Positions 1 to 8,846 of a DNA stretch of 64,000 nucleotides are shown piece by piece. The number at the start of each line of letters is the position of its first letter. Position 1 is the stretch's first letter. Source of the stretch: an uncultured Flavobacteriaceae bacterium (lineage in GTDB: Bacteria; Bacteroidota; Bacteroidia; Flavobacteriales; Flavobacteriaceae); the NCBI GenBank assembly GCA_937944485.1, contig CALDYU010000002.1, positions 1 to 64,000 on the forward strand, in the 5' to 3' direction. A model generated the notes under the pieces. That model was not told the origin of the DNA. It ran no database searches and saw only the letters and a list, made by a program, of their open reading frames with translations. A program made the translations under genes and the position numbers.

Positions 1-1139
1 AGCAGTTCCATTCGAAGCTGTTGCAGAATACGTACCATCATTATTATCAGTTACCGCACTAAGTACAGCATTACCAGTTGTAGCAAGCAATACTGTTGCT
101 CCACCAGTGGTTAATGGCTGACCGTCAGTATCATACAATTGTACTGTTATGGTTGATGTTGCCGTTCCATCTGCTTCAATAGGTGAAGTCGCTGTGACGA
201 TACTAGCTACAGGGTCAATTACAGGAGTCGGTGCTCCAATTTCAAAGATTACATCAGCCGTATCAAGAATTTCTGTTCCATTTACGGTTGCAGAAAAAGT
301 TACTGTTTCAGCAGTTCCATTCGAAGCTGTTGCAGAATACGTACCATTATTATTATCAGTTACCGCACTAAGAACTGCGTCACCTGTAGTGGCGAGTACT
401 ACTGTTGCTCCACCAGTGGTTAATGGCTGACCGTCAGTATCATACAATTGTACTGTAATAGTCGAAGTAGCCGTACCATCCGCTTCAATCGGACTTGTCG
501 CTGTGACGATACTCGCTACAGGGTCAATTACAGGAGTCGGTGCTCCAATTTCAAAGATCACGTCAGCAGTATCGAGAATTTCTGTTCCATTTACGGTTGC
601 AGAAAAAGTTACTGTTTCAGCAGTTCCATTCGAAGCTGTTGCAGAATACGTACCATCATTATTATCAGTTACCGCACTAAGAACTGCGTCACCTGTAGTG
701 GCGAGTACTACTGTTGCTCCTCCAGCGGTTAATGGCTGTCCGTCAGTATCATACAATTGTACTGTAATAGTCGAAGTAGCCGTACCATCCGCTTCAATCG
801 GACTTGTCGCTGTGACGATACTCGCTACAGGATCAATTACAGGAGTTGGTGCTCCAATTTCAAAGATTACATCAGCTGTATTTGTGATAAGAATATTATC
901 AATTTTAGCAGTTATAGTTACTGTTTCTTCGGTACTATTGATCGCAGTAGCTGTATAGGTGCCATCGTTATTGTCTACTACGTTACTTAAAACTGCACTG
1001 CCTGTACTGCTCAAACTAACGGTACCACCAGATTCGGTCAAGTAATTGCCGTCAATACCAATCAATTGTATTGTTATGGTTGATGTCGCAGTTCCATCCG
1101 CTTCAATCGGACTTGTCGCTGTTACAATACTCTGCGTTG
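1..1139 (-). repeat. Tandem 309-bp coding repeats (103 aa each)
   Basis: The same landmark (the TCAATTACAGGAGT segment or its equivalent) recurs at about 212, 521, 830 and 1139, a period of exactly 309 bp. The two units between about 212 and 830 are nearly identical in DNA. The unit between 830 and 1139, nearest the N-terminus, is the most diverged. The array continues past the left edge. Each unit encodes an invasin/intimin-like Ig fold with the signatures SPIEADGTATSTIT and DNNDGTYSAT. Being in frame and multiple of three, the array can gain or lose units by recombination without breaking the gene. Confidence 0.9.
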
Positions 1140-4100
1140 GGTCTGTTAAGTGTGAGGCACCATTAATGGCACATCCTAAGGTAAAGAATTGTCCATTTTC
1201 TAAATCGGTCTCTGCTAATTCAAAAACAATTTGATTACCTACAATAGTTCCTGTATTTAAGGTATTCGCATTTGCAAGTCCCGTAAAATCATCGCTACCA
1301 TTTATTAATAAGTACACATCTGTAGCTGCTGGTGTACCACCAGTAGTTTGTATGTTATCGAAGTCAAAAGCTAGGTATAAATTACCGCTAGATCCTACAA
1401 TATCGCCAAGTTCTTGTGCTTGCCAGATACGTTGTAGCATCAGATCTACATCATCAGAGTCAGTACCTGCTGGTAAATTGCTTGCAGCAAAAGTATTGGC
1501 TTGCCCATTATTGGCCCAAGTCAGAGCTTCTAAGTCATTGGTCAAGGTACTGGTTCGTGAAGCATCTGTATTAGATATACTAATATCATTATCTAAAGAC
1601 ATGGTAACAATACTGTTTGCATTCGCACTTCGGGAGATTTTTTGCAGTAAAGAAGCATCATCATCTCTCGCAATACCTGCAATATCATTATTGTAGGATG
1701 CATTAACTGTTTCATTCCAAAATTTTGTAATACCATCACTTGCCAAATATGCAGTTGGCGTTGATTGGTTTAAAGTAATCCCATATTTAAGTGCTAAGTA
1801 AGAACGAATTTTAAGTTCTTCAGTTGGACTAGGATTTCCTGTGTAGACAATTACTTCTGACATTTCGCCTAAGAAACGTTTACCTCCATTATTATTAAGA
1901 CCACCACCTCTAGATTGACGTCCTATGGAAACAGGACCTGTTCTGTTCGTGGGGGTAACTGATTGTCTAATTTGAGGATTATCCAAAGCACTATTAAACA
2001 TCATATCTGATGCAATGACTTCGCCATTATACCATATGGACTTATTCGCTCCGTATTCAAAATTACCCTCAACCAAACTTGCCGTATTGGTATACGCACC
2101 TGTAGTTGAAAGCGTATTCGGACTAGCATTAATACCACCAAGTCCGGCTTCATAAATACGCGCATTATCTCGTGAAAATTCTAATCCATATCCTCGGCCA
2201 ATATTGTCTCCAAAATCATAAATGGATTTAACTAAACCATTTGCATTTGGTGCCACAACACTAAATACATGAACCCCTTCATTAGCTGCTGGTGAAAAGA
2301 TAAATTGATTGCCTAAGGTAAACCCTGTATTATTGGAGCCTGCCCCAAAATTTAAACTAGGATTGAAATTAAGCATACTATTTTTATACGTTGGTCTGCT
2401 GGTATTACCATTGGCGGCCGCTACATATGCATTTTCTGATTGGTCTAACCAAGAATCAACGTCGGCATCTTCAGTGACTGTATTTGTTCCTGCATCGGCT
2501 TTTAACCAGAGTGCAAGGTTAGCTGTAACGCCACCCGGAGTTGATGGTTCTTCAGTAGCGGCAAAAGTAATGTAGTCTTCATCATTCAAATCTAATCCTG
2601 CAAAAACAGCCGTTGTACCATCCCAAGAAGTAGCCTCAATTTCAGAAACTAAATCGGCATCAAAATTTGAATCATCATCAATTAAAAGATATATTTTCTG
2701 AAATTCAGTAAATAGTCCACCAAGTTGTACGGAGAGTTCAACATTGCCAAGCTCGCCAGTTTCATTAACCTTCCATTCTCTGTCTGTTCTGTTTAAATAG
2801 GCGATGTTATCTAATTCTGTGGTAATAATTTCAATGCTACCCGCTGTAGAGCTACCTGCATCATTATCATTTGAAATGGTCAAGAACTCTAAATCATCAA
2901 TATCAGTAAAGGTATTTGCAGCATTGGTTCCCTCGCCATCAGCCAATAGTGTAATAATTCCATCTGAATTTACTGATTGCGATTGTACCTGTCCCAGAGC
3001 AGAATCATCATCACGACCAATACCAAAAATGTCATGACCAAAGCCCGTGTTTTCACTAGCATCCCACATAAGAGTACTACCATCTGAGGCTAGGTAGTCG
3101 GTTGCTATGGTTTGATCTAATGTAATACCATATTTTAGTGCTAGGTAAGACAGAATTCGCTGTCTTTGAACATTGGATAATTGAGCAGGGTAAACTATAA
3201 TTTCAGACAAATCTCCCTGTAACCTTTCTTGGGTGCCGCCGGAAGATCCTAAGTAACTTGTAGATGGAGCTAAAAAAGGGGTAGCGGTGTTATCTGTAAT
3301 AATAACTGCTCCATTTTGTGTTATTTCTTGCAGTGGCACACTTGTAGTTTGATGATTAAAACCAAAAAGGAAAGGAGTACCATAATCAGTTGCTGGAATA
3401 CCTCCGCTACCTCCTATTCTATTGCTGTTACCATTACCTCCAGCATCCGCCAATGATTGACTTGAATAATGTGTTAACCTCGTAAAAGATGGATTGATCC
3501 CTCCAAATGCAGTTGATGCGTCTTTTTCTAAGGTATATACCCCAAAGAAATGTGCATCTGAAATAGTTCCAGACCCGTATGCTCTTTCAATATTATCAAG
3601 ACGATCATCTACACCGTCAAAAGAAATCGATGGATTAAAGTTAATAGCATTCTGAGTTTCATGAGGGCGACTGGTTCCAGTGGCGGTAAAATCAAAACTA
3701 TTTCCCGATTGATCTTTCCATTCATCTACAGTTGACCCTCCTGATACACCGTCATCTGCTTTTAACCAAAGTGTTAAATTTTCGCCAACGCCACCAGGTA
3801 CAATAAATTCAAAAGCAATAGTGTTGTCAGTACTTGTACTTGCATTGTTATTTACGCCTATTGTTGTATTCACACTGGCCTCAGGTATAGTAGCCATTAA
3901 AGTTCCTGTTTCAAAAGTGCCTTGAATGGTAACATCAAAAGTGGTGTCGTCATTTGGAGCTACTTGTATGATAGAAATTACTGAAGATCCTGTTAATCCT
4001 GACAAATTGATATCTTGTATGGTAAATGAAGTAGGGTCAATTGGAATTGAAAACACAACCCTGTAGACGCCTTCATTTATATTAGTGTTCGGATCAGCCC

Positions 4101-5055
4101 CAAGTTGGTTTATTGTTACATCAGGTGCCGTGTTTACTGTCAATGGTATAATTGAAATACCTCCTGCTTGACCATGAGTTCCATTACCTCGAGAGTTAGC
4201 TGTTCTACCGTTTCCACCATTACCTGCGTTAGTAGCGATACTTGTTCTATGCCATCCTGCGGCACCACCTGAAGAATTAGTACCACCACCAACACCATTG
4301 GCCCTTGAAGCACCAATGGTACCTTGTCCACCCGGACGCCTATTATTACCATTACTAGTAGTACCACCACCTCCTGTTGCCCTTAAAAGGGTTACACCAC
4401 TTCTAGTCATTGTTGTAGTGCCACCACTTTGTCCATTTTGAGAACTGGGGGTGCCACGGTTACCTCTTGCACCTACCGTGTAGGCCAAAACTTGGCCTTG
4501 GGTAACTGCGATAGTACTACGGGCACTACCACCGCCTGCTCCGCCGGCTTTGTTTTGATTACTGCCAGTACTTTTACCACCGCCACCGCCACCGCCACCA
4601 ACAGCTGTGATTTGTACAGAAGTAACCAAAGGTGGAACAGTATAGCTGCCGCCACTTCTACTTATTCTCGGAGTAAAATCTGAACAGTTTAAAATATTTA
4701 CCGTAAAAGGAGAAGATTCAGCAGTTGTATTTATAGCGTCTCTTAAACGAAGGGTAACTGGAGTTGAATTTGTTGTATTTTCCGTAACAGTTAAGGGAGA
4801 AGTATTGCCACTTGCTAAAACGGTATTAGAGGCATTGACAAGTTCTACAGTAGTAACCGTATTACTTTCCCAAAACACATGATACGTAAATACAGTATTA
4901 TTGCAATACCCATGTAGGTTCGTAATGCCGTTCTTATTGACGTTATTATCAACTATTTCTATAGTTTGTGCCAAAAGCGATGGGCACTTAATAAGAAATA
5001 AAATAAAAAGGATGGAATATTTTGAAAAGTTATAGGAATATTGCTGTTTTGTCAT
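1..5055 (-). CDS. Giant secreted adhesin-like repeat protein (C-terminus outside window)
   Basis: An uninterrupted frame runs from the ATG at 5055 to the window edge (1685 codons), so the C-terminus is missing. In order I see: a signal peptide ending near LLAQ (residues 1-31); a beta-rich segment; a glycine-rich domain at about 145-300, opening with YTVP and a run of Gly; another Ig-like segment; two LamG/concanavalin-like modules beginning near residues 417 and 835, each opening with LWLKAD and DQS(G/E)N; and four tandem 103-residue invasin-type Ig repeats from about 1305 on. Such architecture is typical of type IX secretion cargo in Flavobacteriia, but the sorting domain would lie beyond the window, so export by that route is inferred. 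Likely role: surface adhesion or matrix binding. The plus-strand reading frames in this stretch are shadows. Confidence 0.85.
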   Translation of the reverse strand, partial: MTKQQYSYNFSKYSILFILFLIKCPSLLAQTIEIVDNNVNKNGITNLHGYCNNTVFTYHVFWESNTVTTVELVNASNTVLASGNTSPLTVTENTTNSTPVTLRLRDAINTTAESSPFTVNILNCSDFTPRISRSGGSYTVPPLVTSVQITAVGGGGGGGGKSTGSNQNKAGGAGGGSARSTIAVTQGQVLAYTVGARGNRGTPSSQNGQSGGTTTMTRSGVTLLRATGGGGTTSNGNNRRPGGQGTIGASRANGVGGGTNSSGGAAGWHRTSIATNAGNGGNGRTANSRGNGTHGQAGGISIIPLTVNTAPDVTINQLGADPNTNINEGVYRVVFSIPIDPTSFTIQDINLSGLTGSSVISIIQVAPNDDTTFDVTIQGTFETGTLMATIPEASVNTTIGVNNNASTSTDNTIAFEFIVPGGVGENLTLWLKADDGVSGGSTVDEWKDQSGNSFDFTATGTSRPHETQNAINFNPSISFDGVDDRLDNIERAYGSGTISDAHFFGVYTLEKDASTAFGGINPSFTRLTHYSSQSLADAGGNGNSNRIGGSGGIPATDYGTPFLFGFNHQTTSVPLQEITQNGAVIITDNTATPFLAPSTSYLGSSGGTQERLQGDLSEIIVYPAQLSNVQRQRILSYLALKYGITLDQTIATDYLASDGSTLMWDASENTGFGHDIFGIGRDDDSALGQVQSQSVNSDGIITLLADGEGTNAANTFTDIDDLEFLTISNDNDAGSSTAGSIEIITTELDNIAYLNRTDREWKVNETGELGNVELSVQLGGLFTEFQKIYLLIDDDSNFDADLVSEIEATSWDGTTAVFAGLDLNDEDYITFAATEEPSTPGGVTANLALWLKADAGTNTVTEDADVDSWLDQSENAYVAAANGNTSRPTYKNSMLNFNPSLNFGAGSNNTGFTLGNQFIFSPAANEGVHVFSVVAPNANGLVKSIYDFGDNIGRGYGLEFSRDNARIYEAGLGGINASPNTLSTTGAYTNTASLVEGNFEYGANKSIWYNGEVIASDMMFNSALDNPQIRQSVTPTNRTGPVSIGRQSRGGGLNNNGGKRFLGEMSEVIVYTGNPSPTEELKIRSYLALKYGITLNQSTPTAYLASDGITKFWNETVNASYNNDIAGIARDDDASLLQKISRSANANSIVTMSLDNDISISNTDASRTSTLTNDLEALTWANNGQANTFAASNLPAGTDSDDVDLMLQRIWQAQELGDIVGSSGNLYLAFDFDNIQTTGGTPAATDVYLLINGSDDFTGLANANTLNTGTIVGNQIVFELAETDLENGQFFTLGCAINGASHLTDPTQSIVTATSPIEADGTATSTITIQLIGIDGNYLTESGGTVSLSSTGSAVLSNVVDNNDGTYTATAINSTEETVTITAKIDNILITNTADVIFEIGAPTPVIDPVASIVTATSPIEADGTATSTITVQLYDTDGQPLTAGGATVVLATTGDAVLSAVTDNNDGTYSATASNGTAETVTFSATVNGTEILDTADVIFEIGAPTPVIDPVASIVTATSPIEADGTATSTITVQLYDTDGQPLTTGGATVVLATTGDAVLSAVTDNNNGTYSATASNGTAETVTFSATVNGTEILDTADVIFEIGAPTPVIDPVASIVTATSPIEADGTATSTITVQLYDTDGQPLTTGGATVLLATTGNAVLSAVTDNNDGTYSATASNGTA

Positions 5056-5295
5056 AGCGGTGTAAATAATCTTTTGATGTAGGGGTGTAATAACGTTATT
5101 ATTGTAAGTAATATCTTACAAATGTTGTACAAGCCTATACTTTTGTTGTGAAATGAATGGATGATGTGGCTTGTTTTAAAAGTAAATAATAAGCCTTCGC
5201 TTAGTCGGCAGTTAAAACAATACGGAAATAGAAAGAGACGAACGGACCAAAACAAAGACAATTAATGACGAGCGAGTCTTCTTTCTTAGTACTAA

Positions 5296-5484
5296 AATGT
5301 TTCGAAGTTAATATCCAATAAACTGCGTAAACAATATAAGTTGGATATACTAGAAAAAGTCGTTACCACTTTAGAACCTTATACAACTTTCTGGCCAGCA
5401 GAATCCGAGCATCAAGACTATTTGGTTCGTATACCAAACGGATACACCTGTCATTTTGAGCGTTTTAAAGAACCTTTTGTTTAG
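5296..5484 (+). pseudogene. msrA: C-terminal remnant of peptide methionine sulfoxide reductase MsrA
   Basis: The frame ending in TAG at 5484 encodes [13 protein letters not shown], then EHQDYL and then NGYTCHF. This is the characteristic C-terminal third of MsrA (AE-x2-HQDYL and NGYTCHF). A stop at 5293-5295 closes the frame upstream, and the catalytic N-terminal GCFWG part is absent from the preceding intergenic DNA, so this is a relic and not a working enzyme. The similarity starts clearly at about 5341; the codons from 5296 to 5340 are less certain. It lies between the giant adhesin and the Rieske operon, which suggests a past deletion or insertion at this junction. Confidence 0.65.
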
Positions 5485-5873
5485 ATATTTATAAGATTTA
5501 CAAATTTCTTAATTAACTAGGTGTTAATCTTGCTTAGATAATAATGTTCTGAAATAGTATAGGTTCATGTAAAAAGTACACTTGTATTTAATATTTTTTA
5601 TCCGAATGATTAAATCATGATCAGTATTACAAGTGTTTTTATTACCTTGTGCATTCTTGATTTCTCCCAAGATAATTGGATAGTGTCCCCCCTTAGTGCT
5701 TTAAGTATTTACAAGATTTAGCATTTTACATTTGATAAATGTGTAAATACCTGTAGCTCAATTCTATACATGTAGTAAAAGAGCCTTGTAGCTAATTAAA
5801 GCTTTAATAGCATAGTTATTCAATAAGAAATTGTCGCTAATTTTTTTATTAACCCAATGAAAAACAAATTCAT
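5485..5873. other. AT-rich intergenic leader of the Rieske operon
   Basis: No coding potential is visible. The stretch contains a TACATTTG box (listed separately) about 140 bp before the first operon gene. Nothing else is recognisable apart from AT-rich tracts. Confidence 0.5.
5727..5734 (+). promoter_or_regulatory. Candidate -7 promoter box of the Rieske operon
   Basis: TACATTTG fits the Bacteroidota -7 consensus TAnnTTTG. It overlaps an inverted repeat ACATTT-GAT-AAATGT (5728-5742), which could be an operator. No convincing TTG is found at the expected -33 distance. The start codon is 140 bp downstream. Confidence 0.4.
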
Positions 5874-7481
5874 ATGAAAAAACCAATTCCCGTTATAGAT
5901 TTTAAATCACTTGAAAATAAAAAACCAGCGCATGCCTTGGTGAATGGCCTAGATTTAGTAGTCATAAAATATGATACTCAAGTTTCAGTGCTTTACGGGC
6001 GCTGTCTGCATCGGGGCGCTTTAATGTCTGATGGCTATATCGATGGTGATAATTTAATCTGTGGGGTTCACGGTTGGGATTATAGATACGATACAGGAGT
6101 GTCAGAATATAATAATAATGAAGTACTTCATAAGTTCTCTACTAAAATAGAAGATGGTAAAGTTTGGGTAGATGAGGTTGAGATTGATGATTATTTAGTT
6201 GCGCATGCCCAACCTTTTAAGCGCGATGAATATTTAGGGGCTTATGCAGATACGCATCCAGAAGATACCGAACCGTATACGGGATATATTAAAGAACTGG
6301 CAAAAAATGGATTAAAGAACATTGGCCATCACGGATTTTCGGCTTCCATGGGAGTGGATAGAAATACACTTCCAAAATGGAATGATATACAGTTTTTACC
6401 AGCGCAATTGGCTTCACGACCCCTGTTAGATCATGAAAAAGTAGCCACAAAAGTTGTTATCGGTCCCCGAGCAAAAAAACCACTTGAACTTGATATCCCT
6501 TTATTTGTTAGTGATATGAGTTTTGGAGCGCTATCGAGAGAGGCAAAAATTGCACTCTCTAAAGGGGCTGAACTTGCGGGAACAGGAATTTGTTCAGGGG
6601 AAGGAGGCATGCTTCCAGAAGAACAAGCGAGCAATTCAAGATATTTTTATGAATTGGCATCTGCACAGTTTGGTTTCACTTGGGATAAATTAGATAATGT
6701 TCAAGCCTTTCACTTTAAAGGGGGTCAAGGTGCAAAAACAGGAACAGGAGGCCATTTACCAGGAAACAAGGTAAGTAAAGAAATTGCAGCGGTTCGCGGA
6801 TTAAAGGAAGGAGAAACGGCTATTTCACCTGCGGCAAATCCTAATTTTCATTCTGTTCAAGATTTCAAAGATTTTTCAGATAAAGTAAGAGAACGCACTG
6901 GCGGAATTCCTATTGGGTTTAAAATTGCAGCAAGTCATATTGAAAAAGATATTCAATTCGCTTTAGATGTTGGCGTAGACTATATCATTTTAGATGGTCG
7001 TGGTGGTGGAACAGGTTCTGCACCCACAATTTTAAGAGACCATATTAATATACCTACAATTCCAGCTTTGGCAAGAGCTAGAAAGTATATGGATAAAATA
7101 GGGGCAACAGATGTTACCTTAGTGATTACGGGTGGTTTGCGTGTGGCTGAAGATTTCGCAAAAGCCATCATGCTTGGTGCCGATGCGATTGCAGTATCAA
7201 ATTCTGCCTTACAGGCTATCGGTTGCTTAGGCATGCGGGCTTGTGGGTCTAACAACTGTCCTGTAGGTATTGCTACTCAAAAAGAATCTCTAAGAAGTCG
7301 ATTGATTATAGAAACATCTGCAAAACAACTGCATAATTTTTTCGATGCTACTAATGATTTAATAAAGGTAGTGGCAAGGTCTTGCGGCTATGATGATATT
7401 ACAAAGTTTAATCATGATGATTTATCCACATTTAACTGGGATATGCACAAGTTAACAGGAATAAGTTACGCAGGGATTTAA
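5874..7481 (+). CDS. Rieske [2Fe-2S] domain fused to FMN-binding glutamate synthase-like enzyme
   Basis: Residues 40-75 form a Rieske centre with C44-x-H46 and C63-x2-H66. From about residue 170 to the end the protein is the FMN-binding TIM-barrel of glutamate synthase large subunit: a glycine-rich GGGTGSAPT phosphate-binding stretch, ITGGLR, and the full C-x5-C-x4-C motif before PVGIATQ that ligates the [3Fe-4S] cluster in GltB. The glutaminase domain and the C-terminal GltB beta-helix are absent, so it is not a normal glutamate synthase. The predicted cofactors are [2Fe-2S], FMN and [3Fe-4S]. It is the first gene of a four-gene operon that ends with a second Rieske fusion. Substrate unknown; an oxidoreductase role is inferred from the cofactors. 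Confidence 0.85.
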   Translation: MKKPIPVIDFKSLENKKPAHALVNGLDLVVIKYDTQVSVLYGRCLHRGALMSDGYIDGDNLICGVHGWDYRYDTGVSEYNNNEVLHKFSTKIEDGKVWVDEVEIDDYLVAHAQPFKRDEYLGAYADTHPEDTEPYTGYIKELAKNGLKNIGHHGFSASMGVDRNTLPKWNDIQFLPAQLASRPLLDHEKVATKVVIGPRAKKPLELDIPLFVSDMSFGALSREAKIALSKGAELAGTGICSGEGGMLPEEQASNSRYFYELASAQFGFTWDKLDNVQAFHFKGGQGAKTGTGGHLPGNKVSKEIAAVRGLKEGETAISPAANPNFHSVQDFKDFSDKVRERTGGIPIGFKIAASHIEKDIQFALDVGVDYIILDGRGGGTGSAPTILRDHINIPTIPALARARKYMDKIGATDVTLVITGGLRVAEDFAKAIMLGADAIAVSNSALQAIGCLGMRACGSNNCPVGIATQKESLRSRLIIETSAKQLHNFFDATNDLIKVVARSCGYDDITKFNHDDLSTFNWDMHKLTGISYAGI

Positions 7482-7602
7482 GAAAATGTAGTCCTTTGAA
7501 GAACAAATTAAAAATGTGTCAAATGTGGTTTTTAATAAACGACCGCACTCAAAACATTAAAAGGAATAAGTTATTTTATTAATATTTAAATTGAATTAAA
7601 AA

Positions 7603-7974
7603 ATGAGTTTAACAAATCAAGAAAATGAAATTTTAGAAAACGTCAATAAGGTTTTAGGTTTATTATCAGAAGGTCAGTTCATTAAGGCCATGACCGAATA
7701 TTTAGATGATGATGTTCTGCTTTTTGAGGGCAATAATCCCCCGAAAGTAGGAAAGCAATTCTGTCTTACTGAAGAAGAAAAATTATTGAGTACCGTGGTT
7801 GAATTTGGAGGTTATAAGGTACTTAGTGGTCCAGCTGTTAAGGGAGATACTTCCTTTTATGAAGCCGTAATGGAATTCAAAACGAATGATGGCGAATCAC
7901 ATAAATTTGAGCAAGCAGTTCGTTCGCAATGGAAAAACGGAAAAATAATTAATGAGCGCTATTACCATGCTTAG
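7603..7974 (+). CDS. NTF2/SnoaL-like small protein
   Basis: A 123-residue protein that looks like a single SnoaL/NTF2-like cone-shaped fold: an N-terminal helical pair followed by beta strands ending in W-x-NGKI and a final tyrosine/histidine tail. This fold binds small ligands in ketosteroid isomerase-like enzymes or acts as a lipocalin-like cup. No signal peptide, so cytoplasmic. It lies 121 bp after the Rieske-GltB fusion and 49 bp before the next gene, inside the operon, so it may bind or isomerise the pathway intermediate; that is inference. Family assignment is by overall pattern and not by a diagnostic motif. Confidence 0.6.
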   Translation: MSLTNQENEILENVNKVLGLLSEGQFIKAMTEYLDDDVLLFEGNNPPKVGKQFCLTEEEKLLSTVVEFGGYKVLSGPAVKGDTSFYEAVMEFKTNDGESHKFEQAVRSQWKNGKIINERYYHA

Positions 7975-8023
7975 ATAGGGTTATTACGCATGGTCTAATT
8001 AACCGGATTGAAAGAGAAATACT

Positions 8024-8779
8024 ATGGAAAAACAAGTGCATCTGGCCGCTCAATATTTAGCTGCAGCTGGTATTAATTTCTTAGATAAAAAAGCTGACGA
8101 TAGCCATACCAATGTTGGTTTTAATGTTGAAAAAGGCTATTTAGAAACTTGGCTCTTAAATAATAAGGGCTATCAATTAGCTTTTGATTATGATGCTTTT
8201 TCCCTGCGTTGGTTGACCAATGACGCAAACGAGCAAATATTGAGCTTAGATGGTAAAACCCATCAAGAAATTGTAAAATGGATAAATAGCGTTACGGTGG
8301 TTCTTGGTAAAAAAGCGCCTTTTAGATATCGATTTCATTATGATTTACCCTATGATAAGATAACAGATGATTTTATGTTTCAAAAGCCATCCCGAGAAGA
8401 GCTTAAATCTTTGCTTGCGCTTCGAATTATTGCGCAAAATGCTTTAGAGCATATTGTTAAGGAATTTCAATTAGATACAGAAATTCGTATATGGCCCCAT
8501 CATTTTGATACCGGTGGCTATGCGGTTTTAGACGCTACAAAGAACCTGAGCGTAGGCTTTGGTATGGCGGTGCCTGATACTTTGGTTGACGATTTCTACC
8601 TCTATACCAGTGGCTATAACAGTAATGGAGGTATCGCTACAACATCTTTCGAAAAATTAACTTCTGGTGCTTGGAAGAATGAAGGTTTTAAGGGTGCAGT
8701 AGCGCCAATGCAAGATATGGATGAAACAAAAGCAATAGCCTTTTTTCAAGAGACTATTTCAATTTTCAAAGCGCTCTAA
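8024..8779 (+). CDS. Conserved hypothetical protein of the Rieske operon
   Basis: A soluble 251-residue protein without signal peptide or membrane segment. I do not recognise it with confidence. The central IRIWPHHFDTGG segment (about residues 154-165), followed by GFGMAVPD, recalls the PHHFD-type motif of DUF5996 proteins, whose function is not known. Histidines and an aspartate in that motif could bind metal. It sits 49 bp after the NTF2-like gene and 67 bp before the Rieske-TPP gene in the same direction, so co-transcription is likely. Base composition matches its neighbours. Confidence 0.6.
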   Translation: MEKQVHLAAQYLAAAGINFLDKKADDSHTNVGFNVEKGYLETWLLNNKGYQLAFDYDAFSLRWLTNDANEQILSLDGKTHQEIVKWINSVTVVLGKKAPFRYRFHYDLPYDKITDDFMFQKPSREELKSLLALRIIAQNALEHIVKEFQLDTEIRIWPHHFDTGGYAVLDATKNLSVGFGMAVPDTLVDDFYLYTSGYNSNGGIATTSFEKLTSGAWKNEGFKGAVAPMQDMDETKAIAFFQETISIFKAL

Positions 8780-8846
8780 ATCCATCTGAATAGTCGTTTC
8801 AAACACCTTCTTTTTTCGAATATCAAATTATTTAAAAACATACTCC

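Noticed and set aside
149-1234. Plus-strand open frames and apparent CRISPR-like periodicity in the first 1.2 kb
   Set aside because: The 309-bp period is a multiple of three and lies inside the long minus-strand adhesin frame; the plus frames are shadows and there is no short repeat/spacer structure.
4140-4370. 76-codon minus-strand frame rich in Val and Leu
   Set aside because: It is an alternative frame of the glycine-rich domain of the adhesin; the low-complexity codons keep several frames open.
5052-5261. 69-codon minus-strand frame upstream of the adhesin
   Set aside because: No family resemblance and a Phe/Cys/Ile composition typical of random AT-rich frames; it overlaps the adhesin start.
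5485-5873. Possible RNA gene or riboswitch before the Rieske operon
   Set aside because: Apart from one promoter-like box and a short inverted repeat I could not find a conserved riboswitch core or tRNA-like fold.
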